Notes: generated by a model not told the origin, from the letters alone. DNA of 64,000 nt from Streptomyces sp. ML-6 (GCF_030116705.1 NZ_JAOTIK010000001.1:6352501-6416500); one strand, 5' to 3'. Positions 29,348 to 37,784 are shown, counted from the stretch's first letter. Program-made: numbers and translations.

Positions 29348-30736
29348 ATGCGAAAGATCTGCGTCATCGGCAACTCGGTGGCCGCCTCCCGCACCGAGGC
29401 GGAGGCGCCGCTCGCGGGCTGGGGCCAGTACCTGGAGGAGTTCCTGGGGCCCGACTGCGACGTGCGCAACTACGCGCGCGACGCCATGACGCTGCGGGAC
29501 TACTACACGGGGCGGTTCGCGGCGCTGCTCACCCTCGTCGGTCCCGGCGACCTCGTGCTCATCGCCTTCGGCCACGTCGAGCAGCGCATCAACCAGCTCA
29601 ACCGGTACCACGGCCCGCGGGAGTACAAGGAGTACCTGCGGCTGTACGTCGAGGCGCTCCGGGCCGAGGGCGCCGTGCCGGTCCTCGTGACCCCGGCGGC
29701 CCGCTGCGTCTTCGACACCTCGGGAAACCCGGTGAACACCCATGACGAATACCCGCGGCTGACCCTGGAGGCCGCCGCGGAACTCGGCTGCCCGGTCGTC
29801 GACATGAACGCCTCCACCACCCGGCTCCTCGCCGAGCTGGGCCCCATGCGCGCCCGCGGCCTCTTCCGGTGGCTGGATCCGGGCGAGCACCCGGCGCACC
29901 CGCAGGGCATCGTCGACGCCTCCCACTTCAACCACGCCGGGGCCCGGGAAGCGGCGCGGCTGGTGGCGAGCGGCCTGGCCGGCGTACCGGGACTGCCGCC
30001 CGGGCTGGTGGACGTCCAGCGGCTGGTGCCGGGACAGGCGCCGCCGGTGCAGACCGAGTTCACCGTGCAGCAGCCGCAGCTCGCGCTGACCACGCCGCCC
30101 GAGGTGGCCGTCGCCCCGACCGTGACGTCGCCCGCCTTCGCCGAACCGGTCGGCGCCGGACGCAAACTGACGGGAACGGCGCCGGCGGGCGCCGATTACG
30201 TGATCTTCTTCGAGGAGGGGGAGTACCTCGGCGGGACCCGCACCGCCGAGGACGGGACGTGGCAGTGGCGGCGCGCCGTGCAGTGGCCCGGGGGCCGGCA
30301 CAAGGTGACCGCGGTCGCCCTCGCGGGCAACACGGTGTCCACGGCGACGGAGACGGAGTTCGAGGTACTCGACCGGCTGGAGGCGCCCGAGGTGATCGGG
30401 CCGCGCAAGGGGGCGTGGAGCGGCCCCCGCCCCCGGTTCTCGGGCACCGCCGGGCGCGGCGTCCGGAAGGTCATGGTGCTGGAGCAGGGCCGGCTGATCG
30501 CCGAGGCCCCGGTCCAGGACGACGGGAGCTGGCGGGTCACCCACCCCCACGACTGGCGGCCGGGCACCTGCACGGTGGAGTTCGTCGCGGTGTTCAGCGC
30601 CATCCACTCGCCCCCGACCCGGCTGGAGCTGAAGGTGCACGGGGTTCCCGAGGACAGCTGGCTGCACACGTCGATGTCCGCACGGGTGCCCTGCGGCCCG
30701 GGCTGCGAACACTACCCGGCACTGCCCGCCTGGTGA
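29348..30736 (+). CDS. SGNH/GDSL-type esterase-like protein with Ig-like repeats
   Basis: A 462-residue protein. Residues 1-215 look like an SGNH hydrolase: CVIGNSVA at the start places the nucleophile at Ser10 (GNS instead of GDS), and DASHFNHAGA near 190-199 supplies Asp190 and His193. This most resembles the acetylesterase branch acting on polysaccharides. The oxyanion Gly/Asn blocks are less clear (AFGHVEQR). Residues 255-435 contain two Ig-like units (TAPAGADYVIFFEEGEYLGG and TAGRGVRKVMVLEQGR, each followed by a DGSW/DGTW turn). There is no signal peptide. It is last in the cluster; editing of O-acetyl groups is inferred. Confidence 0.75.
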   Translation: MRKICVIGNSVAASRTEAEAPLAGWGQYLEEFLGPDCDVRNYARDAMTLRDYYTGRFAALLTLVGPGDLVLIAFGHVEQRINQLNRYHGPREYKEYLRLYVEALRAEGAVPVLVTPAARCVFDTSGNPVNTHDEYPRLTLEAAAELGCPVVDMNASTTRLLAELGPMRARGLFRWLDPGEHPAHPQGIVDASHFNHAGAREAARLVASGLAGVPGLPPGLVDVQRLVPGQAPPVQTEFTVQQPQLALTTPPEVAVAPTVTSPAFAEPVGAGRKLTGTAPAGADYVIFFEEGEYLGGTRTAEDGTWQWRRAVQWPGGRHKVTAVALAGNTVSTATETEFEVLDRLEAPEVIGPRKGAWSGPRPRFSGTAGRGVRKVMVLEQGRLIAEAPVQDDGSWRVTHPHDWRPGTCTVEFVAVFSAIHSPPTRLELKVHGVPEDSWLHTSMSARVPCGPGCEHYPALPAW

Positions 30737-30840
30737 CGGCACGGCGGGGCACCCGCCCCGCCGCACCGCCCCGGAACGCGGAACGGACCCGTCCCCGGCC
30801 GTCCGTGAGGACCGGGCGCCGCCGCCCCCGGAACGCGGAA

Positions 30841-30872
30841 CGGGCCGTACGGAGTGGTCTCCGTACGGCCCG
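30841..30872. terminator. Bidirectional terminator between the SGNH gene and fadB
   Basis: CGGGCCGTACGGAG (30841-30854) pairs perfectly with CTCCGTACGGCCCG (30859-30872) around TGGT. It lies between two convergent genes and can serve both strands. Confidence 0.85.
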
Positions 30873-30894
30873 CCGTCGCGTCGGCGAAGGGGCG

Positions 30895-33024
30895 TTACGC
30901 CGGAACGCTCGCCACGCCCTGCGCGAGGAACCTCTTGCCGTTCACCCGCTCCGAGACGCCCTCACGGTCCAGGTACGGCGTGATGCCGCCCAGGTGGAAG
31001 GGCCAGCCCGCGCCGGTGATCAGGCAGAGGTCGATGTCCTGGGCCTCGGCGACGACGCCCTCGTCCAGCATCAGACCGATCTCCTGCGCCACCGCGTCCA
31101 GGACCCGGTCGCGGACCTGCTCCTCGGTCAGGACGACGTCGCCCTGCTTCAGGAGCGCGGCGACCTCCGGGTCCAGCTCCGGCTTGCCGGAGTCGTAAAC
31201 ATAGAAGCCGCGCTTGCCGGCCTTCACGACCGCGGCCAGGTTCTCCGAGACGGTGAACCGGTCCGGGAAGGCGCGGTTCAGGGTCTCGGAGACGTGCAGA
31301 CCGATCGCCGGGCCGACCAGCTCCAGCAGCACCAGCGGCGACATCGGCAGACCGAGCGGCTCGACGGCCCGCTCGGCGACGTCGACCGGGGTGCCCTCGT
31401 CGATGACGTTCTGGATCTCGCCCATGAAGCGGGTGAGGATGCGGTTGACGACGAACGCCGGGGCGTCCTTCACCAGCACCGCGGTCTTCTTCAGCTTCCG
31501 CGCCACACCGAACGCCGTGGCCAGCGAGGCGTCGTCGGTCCGCTCGCCGCGGACGATCTCCAGCAGCGGCAGGATCGCGACCGGGTTGAAGAAGTGGAAG
31601 CCGACGACCCGTTCGGGGTGCTTCAGCTTCGACGCCATCTCGGTGACCGAGAGGGACGAGGTGTTGGTGGCGAGGATCGCGTGCGCCGGGGCGACCGCCT
31701 CGACCTCCGCGAACACCTGCTGCTTGACGCCGATCTCCTCGAAGACGGCCTCGATGACGAAGTCGGCGTCGGAGAAGCCCTCGGCCTTGTCCAGCACACC
31801 GGAGACCAGGGCCTTGAGGCGGTTGGCCTTGTCCTGGTTGATCCGGCCCTTGCCGAGCAGCTTCTCGATCTCGGCGTGGACGTAGCCCACACCCTTGTCG
31901 ACCCGCTCCTGGTCGATGTCGGTCAGCACGACCGGCACCTCCAGGCGGCGCAGGAACAGCAGCGCCAGCTGCGAGGCCATCAGACCGGCGCCCACCACAC
32001 CGACCTTGGTGACCGGACGGGCCAGGTTCTTGTCCGGGGCACCGGCCGGGCGCTTGGCGCGCTTCTGGACCAGGTTGAAGGAGTAGATGCCCGAGCGCAG
32101 CTCGCCACCCATGATCAGGTCCGCGAGGGCCTGGTCCTCGGCGTCGAAGCCGGCACCCAGGTCGCCGTCCTTCGCCGCGGCGATGATCTCCAGCGCGCGG
32201 TACGCGGCCGGGGCCGCCCCGTGCACCTTGGAGTCGGCGACGGCCCGGCCGCGCGCGACGGCCTGGTCCCAGGCCTCCCCGCGGTCGACCTCGGGACGCT
32301 CCACCGCGACCGTGCCGTTCAGCACGTTCGCCGTCCAGACCAGCGACTGCTCCAGGAAGTCGGCGCCCTCGAAGATCGCGTCGGCGATGCCGAGCTCGAA
32401 GACCTGCTCGCCCTTGAGCTGGCGGTTCTGGTTCAGCGAGTTCTCGATGATGACGGAGACCGCGCGGTCGGCACCGATCAGGTTGGGCAGCAGCGCGCAG
32501 CCGCCCCAGCCCGGGACCAGACCGAGGAAGACCTCGGGCAGCGAGAACGCGGGCACCGCCTTGGAGACGGTGCGGTACGAGCAGTGCAGACCGACCTCGA
32601 CGCCGCCGCCCATCGCCGCGCCGTTGTAGTACGCGAACGTCGGGACCGCGAGGCCGGACAGCCGGCGGAAGACGTCGTGGCCGCCCTTGCCGATGGCCAG
32701 CGCGTCGTCGTGGCTCTTCAGCAGCTCGACGCCCTTGAGGTCGGCGCCGACCGCGAAGATGAACGGCTTGCCGGTGATGCCGACGCCGGTGATCGCCCCC
32801 TCGGCGGCCTCCTTCTCGACCTGGTCGATCGCGGCGTTCAGATTCGCCAGCGACTGCGGTCCGAAGGTGGTCGGCTTGGTGTGGTCCAGGCCGTTGTCCA
32901 GGGTGATGAGGGCGAAGCGGCCCGCACCGGCCGGGAGGTCGAGGTGGCGTACGTGCGCCTGGGTGACGACCTCGTCGGGGAACAGCTCGGCCGCACCCTT
33001 CAGAAGCTCGGTGGTGGTGCTCAC
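30895..33024 (-). CDS. fadB: 3-Hydroxyacyl-CoA dehydrogenase/enoyl-CoA hydratase (FadB-type)
   Basis: A 709-residue multifunctional beta-oxidation enzyme. The N-terminal crotonase domain (about residues 15-290) has GKPFIFAVGADLKG and NGAAMGGGVEVGLHCSYR. The NAD-binding 3-hydroxyacyl-CoA dehydrogenase domain begins near 340 with VGVVGAGLMASQLALLF and contains the catalytic region GFHFFNPV. The GTG at 33024 overlaps the thiolase stop (GTGA), so it is coupled to fadA. Together they degrade fatty acyl-CoA to acetyl-CoA. Compared with E. coli FadB the subunit order (fadA first) follows actinobacterial practice. Confidence 0.95.
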   Translation of the reverse strand: MSTTTELLKGAAELFPDEVVTQAHVRHLDLPAGAGRFALITLDNGLDHTKPTTFGPQSLANLNAAIDQVEKEAAEGAITGVGITGKPFIFAVGADLKGVELLKSHDDALAIGKGGHDVFRRLSGLAVPTFAYYNGAAMGGGVEVGLHCSYRTVSKAVPAFSLPEVFLGLVPGWGGCALLPNLIGADRAVSVIIENSLNQNRQLKGEQVFELGIADAIFEGADFLEQSLVWTANVLNGTVAVERPEVDRGEAWDQAVARGRAVADSKVHGAAPAAYRALEIIAAAKDGDLGAGFDAEDQALADLIMGGELRSGIYSFNLVQKRAKRPAGAPDKNLARPVTKVGVVGAGLMASQLALLFLRRLEVPVVLTDIDQERVDKGVGYVHAEIEKLLGKGRINQDKANRLKALVSGVLDKAEGFSDADFVIEAVFEEIGVKQQVFAEVEAVAPAHAILATNTSSLSVTEMASKLKHPERVVGFHFFNPVAILPLLEIVRGERTDDASLATAFGVARKLKKTAVLVKDAPAFVVNRILTRFMGEIQNVIDEGTPVDVAERAVEPLGLPMSPLVLLELVGPAIGLHVSETLNRAFPDRFTVSENLAAVVKAGKRGFYVYDSGKPELDPEVAALLKQGDVVLTEEQVRDRVLDAVAQEIGLMLDEGVVAEAQDIDLCLITGAGWPFHLGGITPYLDREGVSERVNGKRFLAQGVASVPA

Positions 33025-34247
33025 TTGTTGCCTCCGGCGTCCTTGTGGTGCGGGTTCTCCCAGATGACCGTGGCGCCCATGCCGAAGCCGACGCACATGG
33101 TGGTGAGGCCGTAGCGGACCTGCGGCTGCTCCTCGAACTGGCGGGCCAGCTGCGTCATCAGACGCACGCCGGAGGAGGCCAGCGGGTGGCCGTAGGCGAT
33201 GGCGCCGCCGTACTGGTTGACCCGGGCGTCGTCGTCGGCGATGCCGTAGTGGTCGAGGAAGGCCAGTACCTGGACGGCGAAGGCCTCGTTGATCTCGAAC
33301 AGGCCGATGTCGCCGATCGTCAGCCCGGCCTTGGCCAGGGCCTTCTCGGTCGCCGGGATCGGACCGTAGCCCATGACCTCCGGCTCCACGCCCGCGAAGG
33401 CGTAGGAGACCAGGCGCATCCTGACCGGGAGGCCGTTCTCGCGGGCGAAGTCCTCGGAGGCGATGATCGAGGCCGTCGCGCCGTCGTTGAGACCGGCGGC
33501 GTTGCCGGCGGTGACCCGGCCGTGCGCGCGGAACGGGGTCTTCAGACCCGCCAGCGACTCCAGGGTCGTGCCCGGCCGCATCGGCTCGTCGGCGGTGACC
33601 AGGCCCCAGCCGGTCTCGCCGCCCTCCGGGTTGGTGCGGCGCACGGAGATCGGCACCAGGTCCTGCTGGATCTTGCCGTCGGCGTACGCCTTGGCGGCCT
33701 TCTCCTGCGAGCGGACCGCGTACTCGTCGGCGCGGACCTTGGTGATCTGCGGGTACCGGTCGTGCAGGTTCTCCGCGGTCATGCCCATGAACAGGGCGGA
33801 CTCGTCGACCAGCTTCTCCGAGACGAAGCGCGGGTTCGGGTCCACGCCCTCGCCCATCGGGTGACGGCCCATGTGCTCGACGCCACCGGCGATGACGGCG
33901 TCGTACGCGCCGAAGGCGATGGAACCGGCCGTCGAGGTGACGGCGGTCAGGGCGCCCGCGCACATGCGGTCGATGGAGTAACCGGGGACGGACTGCGGCA
34001 GACCGGCCAGGATTCCGGCGGTGCGGCCCAGCGTCAGCCCCTGGTCGCCGATCTGGGTCGTCGCGGCGATGGCGACCTCGTCGATCTTCGCGGGGTCCAG
34101 GGCCGGGTTGCGGCGCAGCAGCTCCCGGATGGCCTTCACGACGAGATCGTCGGCGCGGGTCTCGTGGTAGATGCCCTTCGGGCCCGCTTTGCCGAACGGG
34201 GTGCGGACGCCGTCGACGAAGACGACGTCCCGGATGGTACGAGGCAC
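33021..34247 (-). CDS. fadA: Acetyl-CoA acyltransferase (thiolase)
   Basis: A 408-residue degradative thiolase forming the beta-oxidation complex with FadB. Visible landmarks are the active-site Cys region SIDRMCAGALTAV near residue 92, NGHP-equivalent QYGGAIAYGHPLASSG near 350, and the terminal cysteine motif TTMCVGFGMGATVIWE. The GTG at 34247 follows a GGAGAG-type site; longer open frames upstream do not show family character. An inverted TACNNGCNNGTA element lies about 70 bases upstream of the start. Its four-base stop/start overlap with fadB marks a two-gene operon. Confidence 0.95.
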   Translation of the reverse strand: MPRTIRDVVFVDGVRTPFGKAGPKGIYHETRADDLVVKAIRELLRRNPALDPAKIDEVAIAATTQIGDQGLTLGRTAGILAGLPQSVPGYSIDRMCAGALTAVTSTAGSIAFGAYDAVIAGGVEHMGRHPMGEGVDPNPRFVSEKLVDESALFMGMTAENLHDRYPQITKVRADEYAVRSQEKAAKAYADGKIQQDLVPISVRRTNPEGGETGWGLVTADEPMRPGTTLESLAGLKTPFRAHGRVTAGNAAGLNDGATASIIASEDFARENGLPVRMRLVSYAFAGVEPEVMGYGPIPATEKALAKAGLTIGDIGLFEINEAFAVQVLAFLDHYGIADDDARVNQYGGAIAYGHPLASSGVRLMTQLARQFEEQPQVRYGLTTMCVGFGMGATVIWENPHHKDAGGNK

Positions 34248-34598
34248 GGTGGCTCTCCTCCAGGGTGCGGGATGGCACTGCTGCGGGCGCGCCCGAGCGC
34301 GCCGCACCCTCATGCTACTTGCGGGTAACCAGACTGCCCACCCCTGACACCGGGAGCGGTGAAGGTCACATGCGGGAAAGGCGCCCGTCCGGCCCGTTCC
34401 GGCCAGTGGCCGCGCGACCCCGTACGGCCGTGCGCGCGGAACGGGTCGCGGAGGCGGAGGAGGCGCGGATACGACGACAAGCGCCGAACGGGGCGGAATC
34501 AGCCCGTCCGGCGCTCGTGGCACGGCGGATGCGCCGCCGTGGAACCTGGCGCGAATACGACCCCGGTACGCGTCCGGCGGGGCCCCGGTGACGGCTCG
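34248..34598. other. Gap between fadA and rnd
   Basis: These 351 bases include the fadA promoter side (34248-34340) with an operator-like element at 34316, then a very GC-rich stretch with no gene I can support. A short plus-strand frame rich in Arg is compositional. Confidence 0.55.
34316..34327. promoter_or_regulatory. TetR-type operator-like site before fadA
   Basis: TACTTGCGGGTA fits the palindromic pattern TAC-NN-GC-NN-GTA, a form seen in TetR/FadR-like operators of fatty-acid degradation genes in actinobacteria. It is 69 bases upstream of the thiolase start. Only the pattern is observed. Confidence 0.35.
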
Positions 34599-35873
34599 TC
34601 AGGCCGTGGCGGCCAGCGCGCGGACCAACAGCGGGGCCACCTGCTCGATCTGCCAGTGCCGCGCCCCGTACTCGGCGAGCGCGGTCCCGACCGTGTCCGG
34701 CGTCGGGTGCTGGGGCGGCTCCCAGCAGACCCGGCGCACCGTGTCGGGGGTGATCAGGTTCTCCTGCGGCATGTTCAGCCGCGCGGCGAGCTCCGACACC
34801 GCGGCGCGCGCGGCCGAGAGCCGGGCCGCCGCGGCCGGGTCCTTGTCCGCCCAGGCGCGGGGCGGCGGCGGACCGGCGAGGGCCTGGCCGGGCTGGGGGA
34901 GCTCGGAGTCGGGCAGCGCCTTGGCGCGGTCGACGGCGGCCTGCCACTGCTCCAGCTGACGCCGTCCCATGCGGTGGCCGAAGCCGGGCAGCGCGGTCAG
35001 GGCCTGCGTGTTCGGCGGGAGCGCGAGCGCCGCCTCGACGATCGCGGCGTCGCTCAGCACCTTGCCCGGCGAGATGTCGCGGCGCCGGGCGACCTGGTCG
35101 CGGGTGGTCCACAGCTCCCGGACCACGGCCATCTGCCGGCGGCGGCGGACCTTGTGCATGCCGGACGTGCGGCGCCAGGGGTCCTTGCGCGGCGGGGCGG
35201 GCGGCGCGGAGGCGATCGCGTCGAACTCCTCGCGGGCCCACTCCAGCTTGCCCTGCCGGTCGAGCTCCTCCTCCAGGGCGTTGCGCAGGTCGATCAGCAG
35301 CTCGACGTCGAGCGCCGCGTAGCGCAGCCAGGGGTCGGGCAGCGGGCGGGTGGACCAGTCGACGGCGGAGTGGCCCTTCTCCAGGGAGTACCCGAGCACG
35401 TTCTCGACCATGGCGCCGAGGCCGACGCGCGGGAAGCCCGCGAGCCGTCCGGCCAGCTCCGTGTCGAAGAGGCCGGTGGGGGTCATCCCTATCTCGCGCA
35501 GGCAGGGCAGGTCCTGGGTGGCGGCGTGCAGAATCCACTCGCTGCCGCTCAGGGCGCTCCCGAGCCCCGACAGGTCGGGGCAGCCGACCGGGTCGATCAG
35601 CGCGCTGCCCGCGCCGTCCCGGCGCAGCTGCACGAGGTAGGCGCGCTGGCCGTAGCGGTAGCCGGAGGCGCGCTCGGCGTCCACGGCCACCGGGCCGGAG
35701 CCGGCGGCGAAGGCGGAGATCACCCGGGCGAGGGCGTCGTCGGATGCCACCACCGGGGGGATGCCCTCGCGAGGTTCGAGCAAGGGGATCGGCGCCGGGG
35801 CGACGTCGTCCGGGGGAGCGCCCCCGGTGGTTCGCAGTGATGTGTCTGCTGCGGTCTCTTGGGCGTCGGTCAC
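34599..35873 (-). CDS. rnd: Ribonuclease D-like 3'-5' exonuclease
   Basis: A 424-residue RNase D-family protein. The DEDD exonuclease domain (about residues 45-215) has VAVDAERASG (first Asp and Glu), the middle Asp region WILHAATQDLPCL, and RYAALDVELL with the final Asp. An HRDC domain follows near 250-330 (LPGFGHRMGRRQLEQWQ), used for RNA binding. It trims 3' ends of structured RNAs. The GTG at 35873 starts MTDAQET. It lies downstream of whiI on the same strand, but a long perfect palindrome separates them, so they are probably separate units. Confidence 0.93.
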   Translation of the reverse strand: MTDAQETAADTSLRTTGGAPPDDVAPAPIPLLEPREGIPPVVASDDALARVISAFAAGSGPVAVDAERASGYRYGQRAYLVQLRRDGAGSALIDPVGCPDLSGLGSALSGSEWILHAATQDLPCLREIGMTPTGLFDTELAGRLAGFPRVGLGAMVENVLGYSLEKGHSAVDWSTRPLPDPWLRYAALDVELLIDLRNALEEELDRQGKLEWAREEFDAIASAPPAPPRKDPWRRTSGMHKVRRRRQMAVVRELWTTRDQVARRRDISPGKVLSDAAIVEAALALPPNTQALTALPGFGHRMGRRQLEQWQAAVDRAKALPDSELPQPGQALAGPPPPRAWADKDPAAAARLSAARAAVSELAARLNMPQENLITPDTVRRVCWEPPQHPTPDTVGTALAEYGARHWQIEQVAPLLVRALAATA

Positions 35874-35898
35874 GTGTCAAGGGTATCCGTGTATGTGC

Positions 35899-35934
35899 GG
35901 CGCCCGTCGACGGAACGTTCCGTCGACGGGCGCC
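35899..35934. terminator. 36-bp perfect palindrome between whiI and rnd
   Basis: The sequence from GGCGCCCGTCGACGGAAC to its exact complement is continuous with no spacer, centred on AACGTT. It most likely forms an 18-bp-arm hairpin ending whiI transcription, although such a perfect palindrome could also bind a dimeric protein. Confidence 0.8.
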
Positions 35935-35995
35935 GATGCATGCAAACCGGCCGGTCCCCGGGGCGGGGCCGCGCGGACCTGCCGGGTCGGGGGCG

Positions 35996-36658
35996 TCAGT
36001 GGATGATTCCCGTGCGCAGGGCGACGGCGACCATTCCGGCGCGGTCCCCGGTGCCGAGCTTGCGGGCGATGCGGGCGAGGTGGCTCTTGACGGTCAGGGC
36101 GGACAGGCCCATGGAGACGCCGATGGCCTTGTTGGACTGGCCCTCGGCGACCAGCCGGAGGACCTCGACCTCGCGGCCGGACAGTTCGCGGTAGCCGCCC
36201 GGATGGCTCGGGGTGCCGGGGGGCCGGCGGTGCATACGGGCGGCGTTGGCGCCGATGGGGGCGACGCCGGGGCGGGCGGGATGGCCGATATTGGTTCGGG
36301 TGCCGGTGACGACATAGCCCTTCACACCGCCCGCGAGGGCGTTGCGCACGGCGCCGATGTCGTCGGCGGCGGAGAGGGCGAGACCGTTCGGCCAGCCGGC
36401 CGCCCGGGTCTCGGACAACAGGGTCAGCCCGGAACCGTCGGGCAGGTGGACGTCGGCAACGCAGATGTCGCGCGGGTTGCCGACGCGGGGACGAGCCTCC
36501 GCGATGGACGACGCCTCGATGACGTCACGTACTCCGAGAGCCCACAGATGGCGGGTAACGGTGGAACGGACGCGCGGGTCGGCCACGACGACCATGGCCG
36601 TCGGCTTGTTCGGGCGGTAGGCGACCAGGCTTGCGGGCTGCTCTAGGAGAACGGACAC
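35996..36658 (-). CDS. whiI: WhiI, atypical response regulator for sporulation
   Basis: An orphan LuxR/NarL-type regulator of 220 residues. The receiver domain (about 20-120) is degenerate: the usual Asp-Asp pair is Ala26-Asp27, the acceptor Asp69 is kept in VADVHLPDG, and the late lysine is lost (YVVTG). The C-terminal helix-turn-helix reads LSGREVEVLRLVAEGQSNKAIGVSMGLSALTVKSHL. These traits, the size and the neighbours match S. coelicolor WhiI (SCO6029), needed for sporulation septation and reported to act with BldM. The GTG at 36658 follows AGGAGG. A sigma-WhiG-type promoter lies 80 bases upstream, as expected for whiI. Confidence 0.92.
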   Translation of the reverse strand: MSVLLEQPASLVAYRPNKPTAMVVVADPRVRSTVTRHLWALGVRDVIEASSIAEARPRVGNPRDICVADVHLPDGSGLTLLSETRAAGWPNGLALSAADDIGAVRNALAGGVKGYVVTGTRTNIGHPARPGVAPIGANAARMHRRPPGTPSHPGGYRELSGREVEVLRLVAEGQSNKAIGVSMGLSALTVKSHLARIARKLGTGDRAGMVAVALRTGIIH

Positions 36659-36737
36659 CAGGCCTCCTGGGGGAGTGGCGGGACGGGCCGGCTCGGGGAT
36701 GAAGCCGGGGCGAACCGTGCTTGAAGGGTCATTGACC

Positions 36738-36765
36738 TCTTCGGCAGGGGGCCCGTCCTCCTTTA
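36738..36765 (-). promoter_or_regulatory. Sigma-WhiG-type promoter of whiI
   Basis: On the minus strand TAAA (36765-36762) and GCCGAAGA (36745-36738) are separated by 16 bases. This fits the FliA/WhiG consensus TAAA-N15/16-GCCGATAA with two changes. It is correctly oriented and about 80 bases before the whiI start, and whiI is a known WhiG target. Confidence 0.7.
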
Positions 36766-36834
36766 GGGGAAGATCGCGATTTAGTGGGTAACAATTCCTG
36801 GCAAACCGGACATTCGATTGATTGTACGAAAAGA

Positions 36835-36878
36835 ATGCCGGTAACGGGGCATCTTATGTGACGCACGGTTACCGGCAT
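36835..36878. repeat. 11-bp inverted repeat upstream of whiI
   Basis: ATGCCGGTAAC (36835-36845) is exactly complementary to GTTACCGGCAT (36868-36878), with 22 bases between the arms. It may be a pair of binding sites two helical turns apart or a stem-loop ending a transcript from the right. Confidence 0.7.
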
Positions 36879-36964
36879 GAGAATGGTTTTCGGCCAGAAA
36901 TGGATTCAGTGACCCCGGCCGCGAAGCCCCGGCGGACGCCGCGACGCCGCAGCGGGCCCGACGG

Positions 36965-37063
36965 CTCAGCGGGGCTGGGAACCCAGCGGGTCCGGTGCCT
37001 CAGTGGGGCTGGGAGCTCGGCGGGTCCCGCGCCTCAGTGGGGCTGGGGGCCGCGGCGCTGAGG
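36965..37063. repeat. 34-bp tandem repeat across the DUF3000 gene end
   Basis: A unit beginning CTCAGYGGGGCTGGGA repeats at 36965, 36999 and 37033. The first two are full 34-bp units with a few differences and the third is partial. The third copy includes the stop codon of the DUF3000 gene, so the duplication seems to have copied the gene's 3' end outward. Confidence 0.8.
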
Positions 37064-37693
37064 AAGCGTCACCACCGTCGCGTCCACCGGGTCCGACGGC
37101 GGCAGACCGGCGACCTGGCACAGCAGGTCGCCCCACGCCATGAGATGCGCCGAGGCGTCCGGGACCCCGCCGCGCCCCTCGCGCGGCGTCCAGGACGCCC
37201 GGATCTCGATCTGGGTCGCCGGCCGTCTCGCGCCCAGCGCCCCGAAGTAGTGCGACCCCGCCCGGGTCACCGTGCCGCCCGCCTCCCCGTACGACAGGCC
37301 GCGCGCCTCCAGCGCGCCGGTCAGCCAGGACCAGCACACCTCCGGCAGCAGCGGATCGGACGCCATCTCCGGCTCCAGCTCGGCCCGCACCAGCGTCACC
37401 AGGCGGAAGGTGCCCCGCCAGGCGTCCTGCCCGGCCGGGTCGTGGAGCAGCACGAGACGGCCGTCGGCGAGATCCTCCTCGCCGTCGACGACCGCGGCCT
37501 CCAGGGCGTACGCGTGCGGGGCGAGCCGCCTGGGCGGCCGTGTCGGCTCCACCTCCAGCTCGGGTCGGAGCCGCGCCGAGCGCAACGCGTCCACCGCCGA
37601 ACGGAACGCGGGCGGGACGAAACCGCCCTCCTCGCCGTCACTGGTGTCGGCGCCATCGGTCTGATCGGAGAACTGTCCCTGAGCCGGAGCCAT
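37034..37693 (-). CDS. DUF3000 domain protein
   Basis: A 219-residue protein of the actinobacterial DUF3000 family, regularly found beside hemE. The N-terminal 25 residues are acidic and Gln/Gly-rich. The conserved core runs from [21 protein letters not shown] through [22 protein letters not shown] to [23 protein letters not shown]. There are no membrane segments or catalytic motifs that I recognise. The ATG at 37693 (MAPAQGQ) is the likeliest start. It diverges from hemE over 91 bases. Function unknown. Confidence 0.85.
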   Translation of the reverse strand: MAPAQGQFSDQTDGADTSDGEEGGFVPPAFRSAVDALRSARLRPELEVEPTRPPRRLAPHAYALEAAVVDGEEDLADGRLVLLHDPAGQDAWRGTFRLVTLVRAELEPEMASDPLLPEVCWSWLTGALEARGLSYGEAGGTVTRAGSHYFGALGARRPATQIEIRASWTPREGRGGVPDASAHLMAWGDLLCQVAGLPPSDPVDATVVTLPQRRGPQPH

Positions 37694-37784
37694 GCGGGGA
37701 AGAGTAGGCGGAACCGGGGCTTCGCGCAGGGAGGGACACCCGGGCGGGCCCGGCTGCTTGCGGCTTCGTGCGAAGATTCCTGGT

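Larger units (their letters stand above)
36659..37033. other. whiI upstream region
   Basis: This 375-base gap contains the WhiG-type promoter, an A+T-rich stretch at 36775-36900, an 11-bp inverted repeat, and at its right end the first two copies of a 34-bp tandem repeat. A short plus-strand open frame at 36822-37061 shows no coding signature, so I do not call a gene. Confidence 0.6.

Noticed and set aside
17701..30736. Secondary-metabolite biosynthetic cluster
   Set aside because: No PKS, NRPS, terpene synthase or typical tailoring and resistance genes; the content fits surface glycan assembly.
29869..33114. 1081-codon plus-strand frame opposite fadB
   Set aside because: Compositional artefact; fadB and fadA motifs on the minus strand are unmistakable.
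34265..34591. Arg/Ala-rich plus-strand frame between fadA and rnd
   Set aside because: No conserved character and no promoter or ribosome-binding evidence.
36822..37061. Short plus-strand frame upstream of whiI
   Set aside because: It spans the inverted repeat and the 34-bp tandem repeat and shows no coding signature.
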